NCBI GenBank assembly: GCA_945949035.1
Contig: CAMFDH010000026.1
Location: 1-11,217, forward strand
Direction of reading: 5' to 3'
DNA: 11,217 bases
Source: an uncultured Actinomyces sp.
GTDB lineage: Bacteria > Actinomycetota > Actinomycetes > Actinomycetales > Actinomycetaceae
Numbering within the stretch: position 1 is the first letter of the stretch; the number at the start of each line of letters is the position of its first letter. Both the position numbers and the translations under genes were made by a program. The notes beneath the pieces were generated by a model. It was given only the letters and a program-made list of their open reading frames with translations. It had not been told where the DNA came from and did not search any database. Positions 1 through 6,916 of this stretch are shown here, one piece after another.

Positions 1-1
1 T

Positions 2-955
2 GCCTACCTGGGAAGTCGTGCCTGGGTGGGAGCGAAGAAACTCACCGAGTTCTCCGCGGTGGAACCCCCGACGAATGAAGAGCTGCTCGCTGACGAGGCC
101 GAGCTACTCGAGTTGGGCGAAGTCGACTTTGAGTCTCTTCCGCTGGTCGACCTTACGAGTGGCGTGACTATTCAACCAGGTCTCCTGACCGCGGTGGTGG
201 CACCTTCACCCAGCCTTTCCGCTGCACTTGCCAAGCGCCTTGCCCGCGTCAGTGACGAGGCCGAGGTCCGCATCGGCACAACCGACTTGCGCAGTCTTCC
301 CCTGACCACGGTTCGGGAGGGCATCCTTCTTTCCGAGGATGACGCGCAACTCTTCCGCGGCACCCTGCACGCGGGGCTTCGCGGAGTTGTGGCCCGTGAT
401 CCCGACGAGCGCGGTGTGACCGAGCTGGTTTACCGCGAGCACCTTGAGGAGGCCGCCCGGAAGGAAGGCACCCTGTTCCGTCCGGATCGGGTGCCCGACG
501 ATCCTCGACTAGGGGAGTCAATGCGGGTCGCCGACGCGGGTGACGTCCTCGACTCCATGCCCGGGGGAATGGCCGGATGGCTGGCTGAGCGCGGTCGGAA
601 CCTGAGTGGGGGCCAGCGTCAGCGCGTCGCCCTCGCCCGTGCCATCTATGCAGATGCGCCAATCCTGGTGGCAGTGGAACCCACCTCGGCTGTCGACTCG
701 CACACGGAAGAGCGAATCTCGGCCGGTATTCGTGACCAGCGAGCAGGCAAGACCACCGTTGTGATCAGTGCGTCTCCGCTTTGGCTCGAAAAATGCGACG
801 AGGTCGTCGTCCTCGACGAGGACGGCCTGGAGTGCGCCCGCGGCACCCACGGTGAGCTCAAGGCCGCCGCTGCGGCAGGCGATCCAGGCGCGATGCTGTA
901 CCGCACCATTGTTGACAGAGAGGCAGGTGAGACAGATGAAACTTCCCGTAGCTAA
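2..955 (+). CDS. Heterodimeric ABC exporter subunit with degenerate ATP site (5'-truncated)
   Basis: C-terminal part of a membrane-fused ABC exporter half-transporter; the frame is open to the window edge, so the gene starts upstream. The visible 317 residues begin at the end of the last membrane helix and linker (AYLGSRAW...) and continue into the nucleotide-binding domain. Numbering from the GTG at 26: the expected Walker A position (59-67) reads APSPSLSAA, without the P-loop Gly, Lys and Ser/Thr. The Q-loop region (LLSEDD, 101-106) lacks the usual Gln. The ABC signature LSGGQ (193-197) is perfect. Walker B (about 213-218, ILVAVE) has Val where the metal-binding Asp belongs. The H-loop His is missing (ISASPL). 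About 33 residues more than in the partner separate the Q-loop from the signature. This domain can hardly hydrolyse ATP itself but can supply its signature to the partner's site. It overlaps the next gene by 20 bp, which indicates translational coupling. The substrate is unknown. Confidence 0.93.
   Translation, partial: AYLGSRAWVGAKKLTEFSAVEPPTNEELLADEAELLELGEVDFESLPLVDLTSGVTIQPGLLTAVVAPSPSLSAALAKRLARVSDEAEVRIGTTDLRSLPLTTVREGILLSEDDAQLFRGTLHAGLRGVVARDPDERGVTELVYREHLEEAARKEGTLFRPDRVPDDPRLGESMRVADAGDVLDSMPGGMAGWLAERGRNLSGGQRQRVALARAIYADAPILVAVEPTSAVDSHTEERISAGIRDQRAGKTTVVISASPLWLEKCDEVVVLDEDGLECARGTHGELKAAAAAGDPGAMLYRTIVDREAGETDETSRS
925..930 (+). promoter_or_regulatory. Ribosome binding site of second ABC exporter gene
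   Basis: AGGTGA ends 5 nt before ATG 936, inside the coding sequence of the upstream subunit. It fixes the start of the second subunit and supports coupled translation. Confidence 0.75.
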
Positions 956-2669
956 CACCAGGCAGATCATTCGTGAGCTCTCAAAGCTCATTCGCCGGCG
1001 CAGGGGCGCGTTCATCCTGATCCTGTTCCTGCAGATTACGGCTGCCACCGCGGCGGTCGGGCTCCCTTGGATCCTCGGTGACATCATCGACAACATCCGG
1101 GCGGGAACGACCTCCCAGTACGTCGGCACCATGGTGGCGATATCCGTCCTGCTGGTCTTCATCGGGGCCATCACTGGTTTCTACGCCGAGTATCACGCCC
1201 GGGTTTTCGGGGAGACGATCTTCGCGGAGATGCGTGAAGAGCTGGTGGAAACTGTCACGACTCTTCCCCTCTCCACGGTGGAGGAGGCCGGAACCGGTGA
1301 CCTTCTGGGTCGGACCACGAGGGACATTGAGAAGGTCCAGTTCATGGTTCGCCAGGGCGTCTCTGCGATCCTGGTCCTGACAATGGCCATCGTGGTCACG
1401 ATCGTCGCTTCGGTGTGGAAGTCACCGCTGCTGTCGATTGCGCTGTTGGCCGCCATCATCCCCACCTTCTTCGTAGTTCGGTGGTACCTGCCCCGAACCA
1501 TCCCCGCCTACAAGGCGCAGGCCAGTGCCTGGGCAAGAATGTCGGGGGCAATTGTTGAGACGATCGACAATGCTGAGACGGTTGATGCCCTTGCCCTCGG
1601 CCCACTGCGCAACCGCCGAATTGATGAGGCGATTAGAGAGGCGTGGCGCCTGGAGCGCTACACAGCCTGGCAGCGCGTTTACCTGATGGTCGGATTGGTC
1701 TTCTTCGTAACCCTGCCGATCGTTCTGGTGGTGCTGCTGGGGGCATGGTTCATGCCCCTCGGCCTCGTCACGGCGGGACAGATTGCTGCGGTGGCAATGT
1801 ATGCCTACCAGCTGCGAGGGCCGATCTGGAACTTTACGTTCTGGGTGGATGAGATGCAGTTTGCGCAGGCGTCGCTGGGAAGAATCTTCGGGGTCAACCT
1901 GGTTGAGCCCGACCGCGTCGCAACAGGGGAGAAGCCCCAAAGCAGTCACATGGAGGCCACGGACGTCACCTATGCCTACACCGAGGGACGCAATGTCCTC
2001 CACGGAGTTGACCTCGACCTGGTCCCCGGGGAGACCCTGGCCATGGTCGGTCCTTCCGGGGCCGGAAAGTCGACCTTTGGGCGCATGTTGGCGGGGATTC
2101 ATCCGCCGACCTCCGGCAGGGTCACCGTCGGAGGCGTTGACCTGGTGAACCTTGATGAGGAAGAGCTGCAGAAGCAGGTCGTCCTCGTCAGTCAGGAGCA
2201 CCATGTGTTTGTCGGGACACTGGCGGATAACATGCGTCTTGCCAAGGCGGATGCCAGCGATGAGGAAATGCGTCAGGCGCTGGCGGCGGTCGGCGCAATG
2301 ACCTGGGTCGAAGATCTCGAGGACGGACTTGAAACCAGGGTGGGGGTGGCCGGATACCCGCTTTCGCCGGGTCGGGCCCAGCAGCTGGCACTGGCTCGAA
2401 TCGTCCTCATGGACCCGCACACACTGGTCCTTGATGAGGCGACCTCCCTGATGGACCCCACGGCTGCCCGTTCGCTGGAACGCTCGCTCGGGCGAGTCCT
2501 TGACGGTCGCACCGTCGTGGCGATCGCGCACCGCCTCTACACGGCCCAGGACGCCGATCGTGTCGCTGTGATGATCGATGGCAGCCTGGCTGAGTTGGGG
2601 AGTCACGAGGAGCTGGTGGAGCGCGGGGGAGAGTACGCCTCCCTGTGGGCCTCCTGGCAGAAGAGCTAG
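936..2669 (+). CDS. Heterodimeric ABC exporter, catalytic-type subunit (TMD-NBD fusion)
   Basis: A 577-residue membrane-fused ABC exporter half-transporter, full length for the family. The first 320 residues hold about six hydrophobic helices (near 25-47, 61-83, 141-160, 164-182, 249-273 and 276-291). The nucleotide-binding domain has Walker [10 protein letters not shown] (372-380), Q-loop Gln420, Walker B TLVLDE (496-501) with the catalytic Glu501, and H-loop His532. The signature is degenerate, LSPGR (476-480) instead of LSGGQ. These intact parts complement the defects of the upstream subunit, so the pair should have one active composite ATP site, as in the TM287/288 or LmrCD class (known family behaviour). 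ATG 936 is chosen because AGGTGA lies at 925-930, 5 nt upstream; the frame extends further upstream only inside the previous gene. Exported substrate (drug, lipid or peptide) cannot be told. Confidence 0.97.
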   Translation: MKLPVANTRQIIRELSKLIRRRRGAFILILFLQITAATAAVGLPWILGDIIDNIRAGTTSQYVGTMVAISVLLVFIGAITGFYAEYHARVFGETIFAEMREELVETVTTLPLSTVEEAGTGDLLGRTTRDIEKVQFMVRQGVSAILVLTMAIVVTIVASVWKSPLLSIALLAAIIPTFFVVRWYLPRTIPAYKAQASAWARMSGAIVETIDNAETVDALALGPLRNRRIDEAIREAWRLERYTAWQRVYLMVGLVFFVTLPIVLVVLLGAWFMPLGLVTAGQIAAVAMYAYQLRGPIWNFTFWVDEMQFAQASLGRIFGVNLVEPDRVATGEKPQSSHMEATDVTYAYTEGRNVLHGVDLDLVPGETLAMVGPSGAGKSTFGRMLAGIHPPTSGRVTVGGVDLVNLDEEELQKQVVLVSQEHHVFVGTLADNMRLAKADASDEEMRQALAAVGAMTWVEDLEDGLETRVGVAGYPLSPGRAQQLALARIVLMDPHTLVLDEATSLMDPTAARSLERSLGRVLDGRTVVAIAHRLYTAQDADRVAVMIDGSLAELGSHEELVERGGEYASLWASWQKS

Positions 2670-2682
2670 TCCGAAATATCTC

Positions 2683-2747
2683 TGACAGGGACCGTGGGGT
2701 TAGAGTTGGATACGTGAGCACCAACGAACACCCCACGGTCCTTGTCG
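2683..2747 (+). promoter_or_regulatory. 65-bp imperfect palindrome / hairpin centred on the guaA start codon
   Basis: The left arm 2683-2700 (TGACAGGGACCGTGGGGT) pairs with 2730-2747: 18 consecutive pairs, of which 12 (2689-2700 with 2730-2741) are perfect and two others are G-U. After a 4x4 internal loop, GTTGG (2705-2709) pairs with CCAAC (2721-2725) on the same axis. The apical loop 2710-2720 has the GTG start (2714-2716) at its exact centre. The left arm is untranslated and the right arm encodes guaA residues 6-12. A TTTT run follows at 2752-2755. It could be a terminator for read-through from the exporter genes, a translation-controlling mRNA fold or a DNA operator. The structure is seen directly; the function is inferred. 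Confidence 0.7.
2701..2706 (+). promoter_or_regulatory. Candidate -10 element for leaderless guaA transcript
   Basis: TAGAGT fits the actinobacterial TANNNT -10 pattern. It ends 7 nt before GTG 2714, so transcription would begin at or within 1 nt of the start codon. No convincing Shine-Dalgarno sequence precedes that GTG, which fits a leaderless mRNA. No good -35 is present; CTGACA at 2682-2687 is only 13 bp away. Low confidence. Confidence 0.35.
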
Positions 2748-4072
2748 TCGATTTTGGTTCCTCCTACGCCCAGGCTCTGGCCCGGCGTGTGCGTGACGCC
2801 GAAGTGTTTTCAGAAGTGGTTCCCCGCACCATCACAACCGCAGACCTGCTGGGCCGGAAGCCCGCTGCGCTGATATTTGCCGGTGACCTCTCCGTTCTTG
2901 AACCAACTGCCGAGGAGCCGGGTCTGTTCGACCTTTCCGCGCTGGCCTCTGAGTTCCCCGTGATACTCGCGGGTGCCGAGGACGAGGTGGTTACAACCAT
3001 CACCTCCGCGGAACGCCGCGAAGTTCCTGTCGAGGAGTTTGACCGCGCCGCCCTCGAACGGGTTCTGTTCGAGGATGCTGAAATAGAAGCCACCTGGACT
3101 GCCGAAGCCATCGCTGCGGAGCTTATCGCGGATGTGCGAGAGCAGGTGGGACAGGACCGAGTCATCCTCGGACTATCAGGCGGTGTCGACTCCTCCGTGG
3201 TGGCAGCCCTGATCAACGAGGCTGTCGGAGACCAGCTGACCTGTGTCTTTGTCGACCACGGACTGCTGCGACAGGGGGAGCGCGAACAGGTCGAAGAGGA
3301 ATTCGCAGGGGCACTCGGGATCCACCTGGTGACCATTGATGCCGAGGAGCGCTTCCTCGAGAGGCTGAAGGGTGTGGCAGAGCCCGAACGTAAGCGCAAG
3401 ATCATTGGCGAAGAGTTCATCCGGGTTTTCGAGGACGCTCAGCGTGACCTGGAAGCCGCGGCCCACGGGTCCGAGCACGAGTACCGGTTCCTTGCCCAGG
3501 GAACCATCTATCCGGATGTGATTGAGTCCGGAGTTGGCGAGGGCGTCAGCAACATCAAGAGCCACCACAATGTGGGTGGGCTGCCGGACGACGTGCAGTT
3601 TGAGCTTGTCGAACCACTCCGAACCCTCTTCAAGGATGAGGTTCGTGAGCTGGGGCGTGTCCTTGGCGTGCCCGAGTCGATCGTGTCGCGCCAGCCCTTC
3701 CCGGGGCCCGGACTTGGCGTCCGCGTGGTGGGAACGCTCGACAAGCAGCGCCTCGATACGCTTCGTGCAGCTGACTTCATCGTCCGGGAAGAGCTAACTG
3801 AATCAGGGATGGATGAACACATCTGGCAGTGCCCGGTGGTGTTGCTTGCAGACGTTCGCTCGGTCGGAGTTTCTGACGGAGAGCGCACCTACGGACACCC
3901 GATTGTGCTGCGACCCATCATGTCTACCGACGGAATGACTGCCGACTGGGTTCGTGTTCCCTTCGATATTCTCTCTGAAATCTCAGACCGGATCACGGCT
4001 GAGGTCCCCGGTGTGAACCGTGTGGTCCTCGACATCACCCCGAAGCCACCGGCCACCATCGAGTGGGAGTAG
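2714..4072 (+). CDS. guaA: GMP synthase with degenerate, catalytically dead glutaminase domain
   Basis: Makes GMP from XMP, ATP and an amino donor in cytosolic purine synthesis. The 452-residue protein is shorter than the usual ~525. Residues 8-60 match the start of the class I glutamine amidotransferase domain ([12 protein letters not shown], then [15 protein letters not shown]). The oxyanion SGGP motif is altered to FAGD, and the nucleophile region GxCYG is replaced by VILAGAED (83-90). No His-Pro-Glu motif follows, and only about 37 residues separate this point from the conserved TW at 128-129, so some 80 residues including Cys, His and Glu are missing. The synthetase part is complete: P-loop SGGVDS (155-160), [35 protein letters not shown] and the C-terminal dimerisation domain ending KPPATIEWE. 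It should work with free ammonia, or with a glutaminase partner from elsewhere (inference). GTG 2714 is the only sensible start; tatD follows after 9 bp. Confidence 0.95.
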   Translation: MSTNEHPTVLVVDFGSSYAQALARRVRDAEVFSEVVPRTITTADLLGRKPAALIFAGDLSVLEPTAEEPGLFDLSALASEFPVILAGAEDEVVTTITSAERREVPVEEFDRAALERVLFEDAEIEATWTAEAIAAELIADVREQVGQDRVILGLSGGVDSSVVAALINEAVGDQLTCVFVDHGLLRQGEREQVEEEFAGALGIHLVTIDAEERFLERLKGVAEPERKRKIIGEEFIRVFEDAQRDLEAAAHGSEHEYRFLAQGTIYPDVIESGVGEGVSNIKSHHNVGGLPDDVQFELVEPLRTLFKDEVRELGRVLGVPESIVSRQPFPGPGLGVRVVGTLDKQRLDTLRAADFIVREELTESGMDEHIWQCPVVLLADVRSVGVSDGERTYGHPIVLRPIMSTDGMTADWVRVPFDILSEISDRITAEVPGVNRVVLDITPKPPATIEWE

Positions 4073-4081
4073 GCGCGCACT

Positions 4082-4990
4082 TTGGCTAAGAAGTCCCGCA
4101 GTTGGCCCCCGGCGGGGGAGCGACTTCCCTCCCCGGTGATGGACAACCACACCCATCTTCCAGTTCACGAGGGCGAGATCCCCAGGGTCGACGGAGTGCG
4201 TCTACCTCTGGAGGAGCAACTGTCACGAGCAGAACAGGTCAACGTGACCTCTCTGATTAGCGTCGGTTGCGAGATTCTTGACTGGAAACCCACACTGGAG
4301 CTCGCGGCCACCTATCCGCAGGTCCGTGTGGCCCTCGCGATTCACCCCAATGAGGCAGCCCTCCATGCCGGTTTCGTTGAGAAGTCTCCGGACGGTTATA
4401 CCCACGAGGTCGAGGAGCACCACGTTCCCCTCATCGATGCGCTGGGTCGGCTCTCCCAACTCGTGTCTGACCCCGCGGTAGTCGCGGTGGGAGAGACTGG
4501 ACTGGACTACTTCCGCACTGCCGGTCCCGGGCGCGAGGCCCAGCGGGAGTCGTTCTCGGCGCACCTAGAGATTGCCCACGTCCATGGCCTGCCCGTCCAG
4601 GTCCATGACCGCGAGGCGCACGCAGACTGCATCAGCGTGCTGAAGGAGGACGCCTGGCCCGGCCAGGAGGTTGTCTTCCACAGCTACTCCGGAGACGCCG
4701 CCATGGCGCGCGAGCTAAAGGAAAATGGTTGGTACGCATCCTTCTCGGGGATGCTCAGCTACCCGGCCAATGACTCTCTCAGAATGGCTTTCCTTGAGAT
4801 GCCGCGTGAGCTCGTCCTCGTCGAAACAGACGCTCCCTACCTGACCCCGGTTCCCTACCGTGGAAACCCCAACGCCTCCTACACCATGCCGTACACCGTG
4901 AGGTTGATGGCAGAGCTGTGGGAGGCGTCGGTAGAAGAGACCTGTCAGATCCTGATGGCTAACTCTCGCAGGGTGTATGGGCAGTGGTGA
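4082..4990 (+). CDS. tatD: TatD-family metal-dependent hydrolase (DNase-like)
   Basis: A 302-residue TIM-barrel hydrolase of the TatD family (amidohydrolase superfamily), cytosolic. Members are metal-dependent nucleases implicated in DNA quality control (family knowledge). All metal ligands are visible: HTH (His23, His25), Glu138 in VGETGLDY, His175 in QVHDR, His200 in FHSYSGD and Asp250 in ETDAPYL. The start is TTG 4082, 9 bp after guaA, giving the N-terminal KSRSWPPAGERLPSPV stretch that resembles the extension before the DNHTHL motif in actinobacterial TatD proteins. ATG 4139 (residue 20) has no ribosome site before it and would begin directly at that motif. Probably cotranscribed with guaA. 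In many Actinobacteria tatD lies just before an rpf gene and rsmA; here a sugar cassette on the other strand intervenes. The 3' end overlaps the converging kinase gene by 32 bp. Confidence 0.93.
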   Translation: MAKKSRSWPPAGERLPSPVMDNHTHLPVHEGEIPRVDGVRLPLEEQLSRAEQVNVTSLISVGCEILDWKPTLELAATYPQVRVALAIHPNEAALHAGFVEKSPDGYTHEVEEHHVPLIDALGRLSQLVSDPAVVAVGETGLDYFRTAGPGREAQRESFSAHLEIAHVHGLPVQVHDREAHADCISVLKEDAWPGQEVVFHSYSGDAAMARELKENGWYASFSGMLSYPANDSLRMAFLEMPRELVLVETDAPYLTPVPYRGNPNASYTMPYTVRLMAELWEASVEETCQILMANSRRVYGQW

Positions 4991-5936
4991 TCCGATGAGC
5001 CATCAGGGCGGCTCCGGTTGCCCCCGCATTTGACTCGTGGGGCAGGATCGAAAGGCGCGCCCCGAGGTTCAGCGAAGCGATGAAGGGTGAGGCGGAACCC
5101 CACTCTTCGAAAGCCGCGGTGATCTCAGCGGAAAGCGGTTGTCCCAGCTTGCGCATCCCCCCACCCAGAATGACCATTTCGGGGTCATAGGAGAGGACGA
5201 TGACCCGCACGGCCTGCGCAATTCCTGAGGCGAAGCTGCGGAAGATGCGCGTGGCCTCCGGGTTGCCGCCCAGGTGTTCGGCAAGAAGTTCATCCGAGGG
5301 GTGCGTCGCGTCGGAGGGCCACTGACGGGTGATCGCGGACCCCGAGGCGATGGTTTCAAGGCAGCCCACCTGGCCGCAACCGCAAGGAACCCCATCGGGA
5401 TCGACGGGGAGGTGGCCGATCTCGCCGGCAACACCGGTGGTTCCTGCAAAGATTTCTCCGTCCTCAACTAGGCAGGCAGCCATTCCGGTACCGATGTTGA
5501 GGTAGACGACAGAGCCGTCGAGGCCGAGGTCGTGGGCAGCTCCGATCGCGGCAATCTTGACATCGTTGTTGACGGCGACCGGAACCCCGAGTCGGTCTTC
5601 TAGCTCACGACGCAGTTCAAGCTGCTCAAGCCCGAGGTTGACGGCGTTGTAAACCACGCCGGTCGAGGCGTTGACGGCACCCGGGATGCCAATACCGATA
5701 CCACCGATGCGATTTACGGGAAGGTCAGCCTGGTCGAGGAGGGTGGAAACCACCGTGAGGGCTGAGTCAAGGACTCCCTGATTGCCCTTAACCGAGGGGC
5801 GGGTTGCGGTAGCAAGTTCGCTGAATGTTAGGGGGCCACTTTCGGAGCCGGCCTCAACCAGCACCCCAAGGATCTTGGTGCCACCAATGTCAAGGCCAAT
5901 GAAGTGCTTGTTAGTCGAGGACTGTGGGGGGTTCAT
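4959..5936 (-). CDS. ROK-family sugar kinase (glucokinase-like)
   Basis: A 325-residue ROK (repressor/ORF/kinase) sugar kinase without a DNA-binding domain, hence cytosolic and probably phosphorylating the sugar imported by the adjacent ABC system. Features in order: phosphate-binding DIGGTK (16-21), GIGIPG (81-86), catalytic Asp125 in VNNDVKIAA, the GTGMA loop (149-153), GEIGH (171-175) with zinc-ligand His175, and the zinc cluster CGCGQVGCLE (Cys185, Cys187, Cys192, Glu194). All catalytic and structural residues are present, so it should be active. The NNDVK variant replaces the more common ENDAN of glucokinases, so the substrate (glucose, GlcNAc or another hexose) is not decided. ATG 5936 puts DIGGTK at the usual distance from the N-terminus; the ribosome site is weak (AGG about 15 nt upstream). 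It lies 101 bp after permease 2, beyond a terminator-like hairpin, so it may be expressed by read-through or from its own promoter. Confidence 0.93.
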   Translation of the reverse strand: MNPPQSSTNKHFIGLDIGGTKILGVLVEAGSESGPLTFSELATATRPSVKGNQGVLDSALTVVSTLLDQADLPVNRIGGIGIGIPGAVNASTGVVYNAVNLGLEQLELRRELEDRLGVPVAVNNDVKIAAIGAAHDLGLDGSVVYLNIGTGMAACLVEDGEIFAGTTGVAGEIGHLPVDPDGVPCGCGQVGCLETIASGSAITRQWPSDATHPSDELLAEHLGGNPEATRIFRSFASGIAQAVRVIVLSYDPEMVILGGGMRKLGQPLSAEITAAFEEWGSASPFIASLNLGARLSILPHESNAGATGAALMAHRITTAHTPCES

Positions 5937-5971
5937 GGAACGCGCGCTACCTAGGGTGAGGGGAGGAGTGG

Positions 5972-6033
5972 AAAAAGTGTCTGGATATGGAACGAGGACC
6001 GGTTGCCGCGGCGCGGACCGGTCCCCGTTCCAT
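5972..6033 (-). terminator. Terminator-like hairpin between permease 2 and the ROK kinase
   Basis: In the - strand transcript, 6033-6017 pairs with 6003-5987: 17 consecutive pairs with one G-U (5995/6025) around a 13-nt GC-rich loop. It starts 4 nt after the permease 2 stop. The only U-run (five U, 5976-5972) is about 10 nt beyond the stem, so it may terminate only partly or act as a 3'-end stabiliser. The odd pair is G-U on this strand but A-C on the other, which favours a - strand role. Confidence 0.65.
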
Positions 6034-6037
6034 TTGG

Positions 6038-6916
6038 TTAGCCCTTGACTGCGCCGGAGACGAGACCGGAGGTCATGCGTCCCTGAACGAACATGAAGAA
6101 GATGATAACCGGTACCGCAACGAGAGTCGAAGCCGCCATCACCTCTCCCCAGTCGATAGCGCGAGAGGAGGACTGCTGCACGAACGAGCGCAGCCACAGG
6201 GGCAGTGTCTGCATGTCCTGGTCCTGCATGATGACCAGGGCAACGGTGAACTCGTTCCAGGCCTGCAGGAAGGCGTAGACACCCGAGGCGACCAGGCCGG
6301 GAGCCAGCAGCGGGAAGGTGATCCGCAGGAATGCCTGGGTGCGGGACAGACCATCCACCATGGCCGCTTCCTCAAGGTCAGCGGGGATACCGGCGACAAA
6401 GCCACGCAGCATCCAGACCGTGAAGGGGACAACGGCAGCGATGTAGATGATCGACAGGCCCATGATTGAGTTGAGCATTCCCAGGGTGCCCATGAGGCGG
6501 TACTGAGCGATGAAGAGGCCTTCGGCGGGCAGCATCTGAATGAGCAGAACAGCCAGAATGAAGGTTTTGCGACCGCGGAAGCGGAAGCGACTGATCGCGA
6601 GTGCTGCGAGGAACGCGAAGATCAGGCAGACAAACACGGTGATCATCGCAACGGCGACTGAAATACCGAGGGCGTGCGTAAAGGTTCCCCGCTCGAATAC
6701 CGCGGCGAAGTTCTTGAAAGAACCACCGAACGGCAGCCAGGTGGGGGTGGAGCGCTCAAGAACCACGTTCGGGAGCATTGCCGAGTTGACCATCCAGTAG
6801 ACCGGGAAGGCCCAGACGATCGCGACGATGACACCGACGAAGCCGAGCACAACCTTGCCCGGACGGATTCGGTTGCCGCCCTTGATCTTTTTCTCTGTAG
6901 CAACAGCCGTGGTCAT
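6038..6916 (-). CDS. Carbohydrate ABC importer permease 2 (MalG/MsmG type)
   Basis: A 292-residue inner-membrane permease of the CUT1 carbohydrate uptake family, MalG-like. A short basic N-terminus (KKIKGGNRIRPGK) leads into about six hydrophobic segments (near 22-44, 83-108, 118-135, 150-170, 205-225 and 260-278). The cytoplasmic EAA loop that docks the ATPase is clear from residue 182 (EEAAMVDGLSRTQAFLRI). AFPVYWMVNSAM near the first helix and QAWNEFTVAL near the fifth are typical of the family. ATG 6916 shares one base with the preceding permease stop (TAATG), and a strong AGGAGG sits 7 nt upstream, so the two permeases should be made in equal amounts by coupling. With permease 1 it forms the transmembrane pore. 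No ATPase gene is nearby. Sugar specificity cannot be read from this subunit. Confidence 0.96.
   Translation of the reverse strand: MTTAVATEKKIKGGNRIRPGKVVLGFVGVIVAIVWAFPVYWMVNSAMLPNVVLERSTPTWLPFGGSFKNFAAVFERGTFTHALGISVAVAMITVFVCLIFAFLAALAISRFRFRGRKTFILAVLLIQMLPAEGLFIAQYRLMGTLGMLNSIMGLSIIYIAAVVPFTVWMLRGFVAGIPADLEEAAMVDGLSRTQAFLRITFPLLAPGLVASGVYAFLQAWNEFTVALVIMQDQDMQTLPLWLRSFVQQSSSRAIDWGEVMAASTLVAVPVIIFFMFVQGRMTSGLVSGAVKG

Noticed and set aside
768..935. Upstream extension of the second exporter gene to an ATG at 768
   Set aside because: The extra 56 residues overlap the first subunit's nucleotide-binding domain, look unlike exporter N-termini, and ATG 936 has a good ribosome site.
518..1174. 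218-residue antisense frame across the exporter gene junction
   Set aside because: Opposite two real overlapping genes, with no motifs; a composition artefact.
1422..2606. 394-residue open frame antisense to the second exporter gene
   Set aside because: It mirrors a clearly real gene, has no recognisable domain and is rich in His/Gln/Arg as expected for an antisense frame in GC-rich DNA.
2960..3095. Frameshift or sequencing error as the cause of the short GuaA amidotransferase domain
   Set aside because: Only about 40 codons of space exist between the last amidotransferase match and the synthetase part, with no stop and one continuous frame; a frameshift could not hide the ~80 missing residues. 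A genuine in-frame deletion is the simplest reading.
4139..4141. Alternative tatD start at ATG 4139
   Set aside because: No ribosome site, and it would remove the N-terminal extension resembling other actinobacterial TatD proteins.
5987..6469. 160-residue + strand frame opposite permease 2
   Set aside because: Composition is His/Gly/Gln-rich and it lies antisense to a strongly supported permease.
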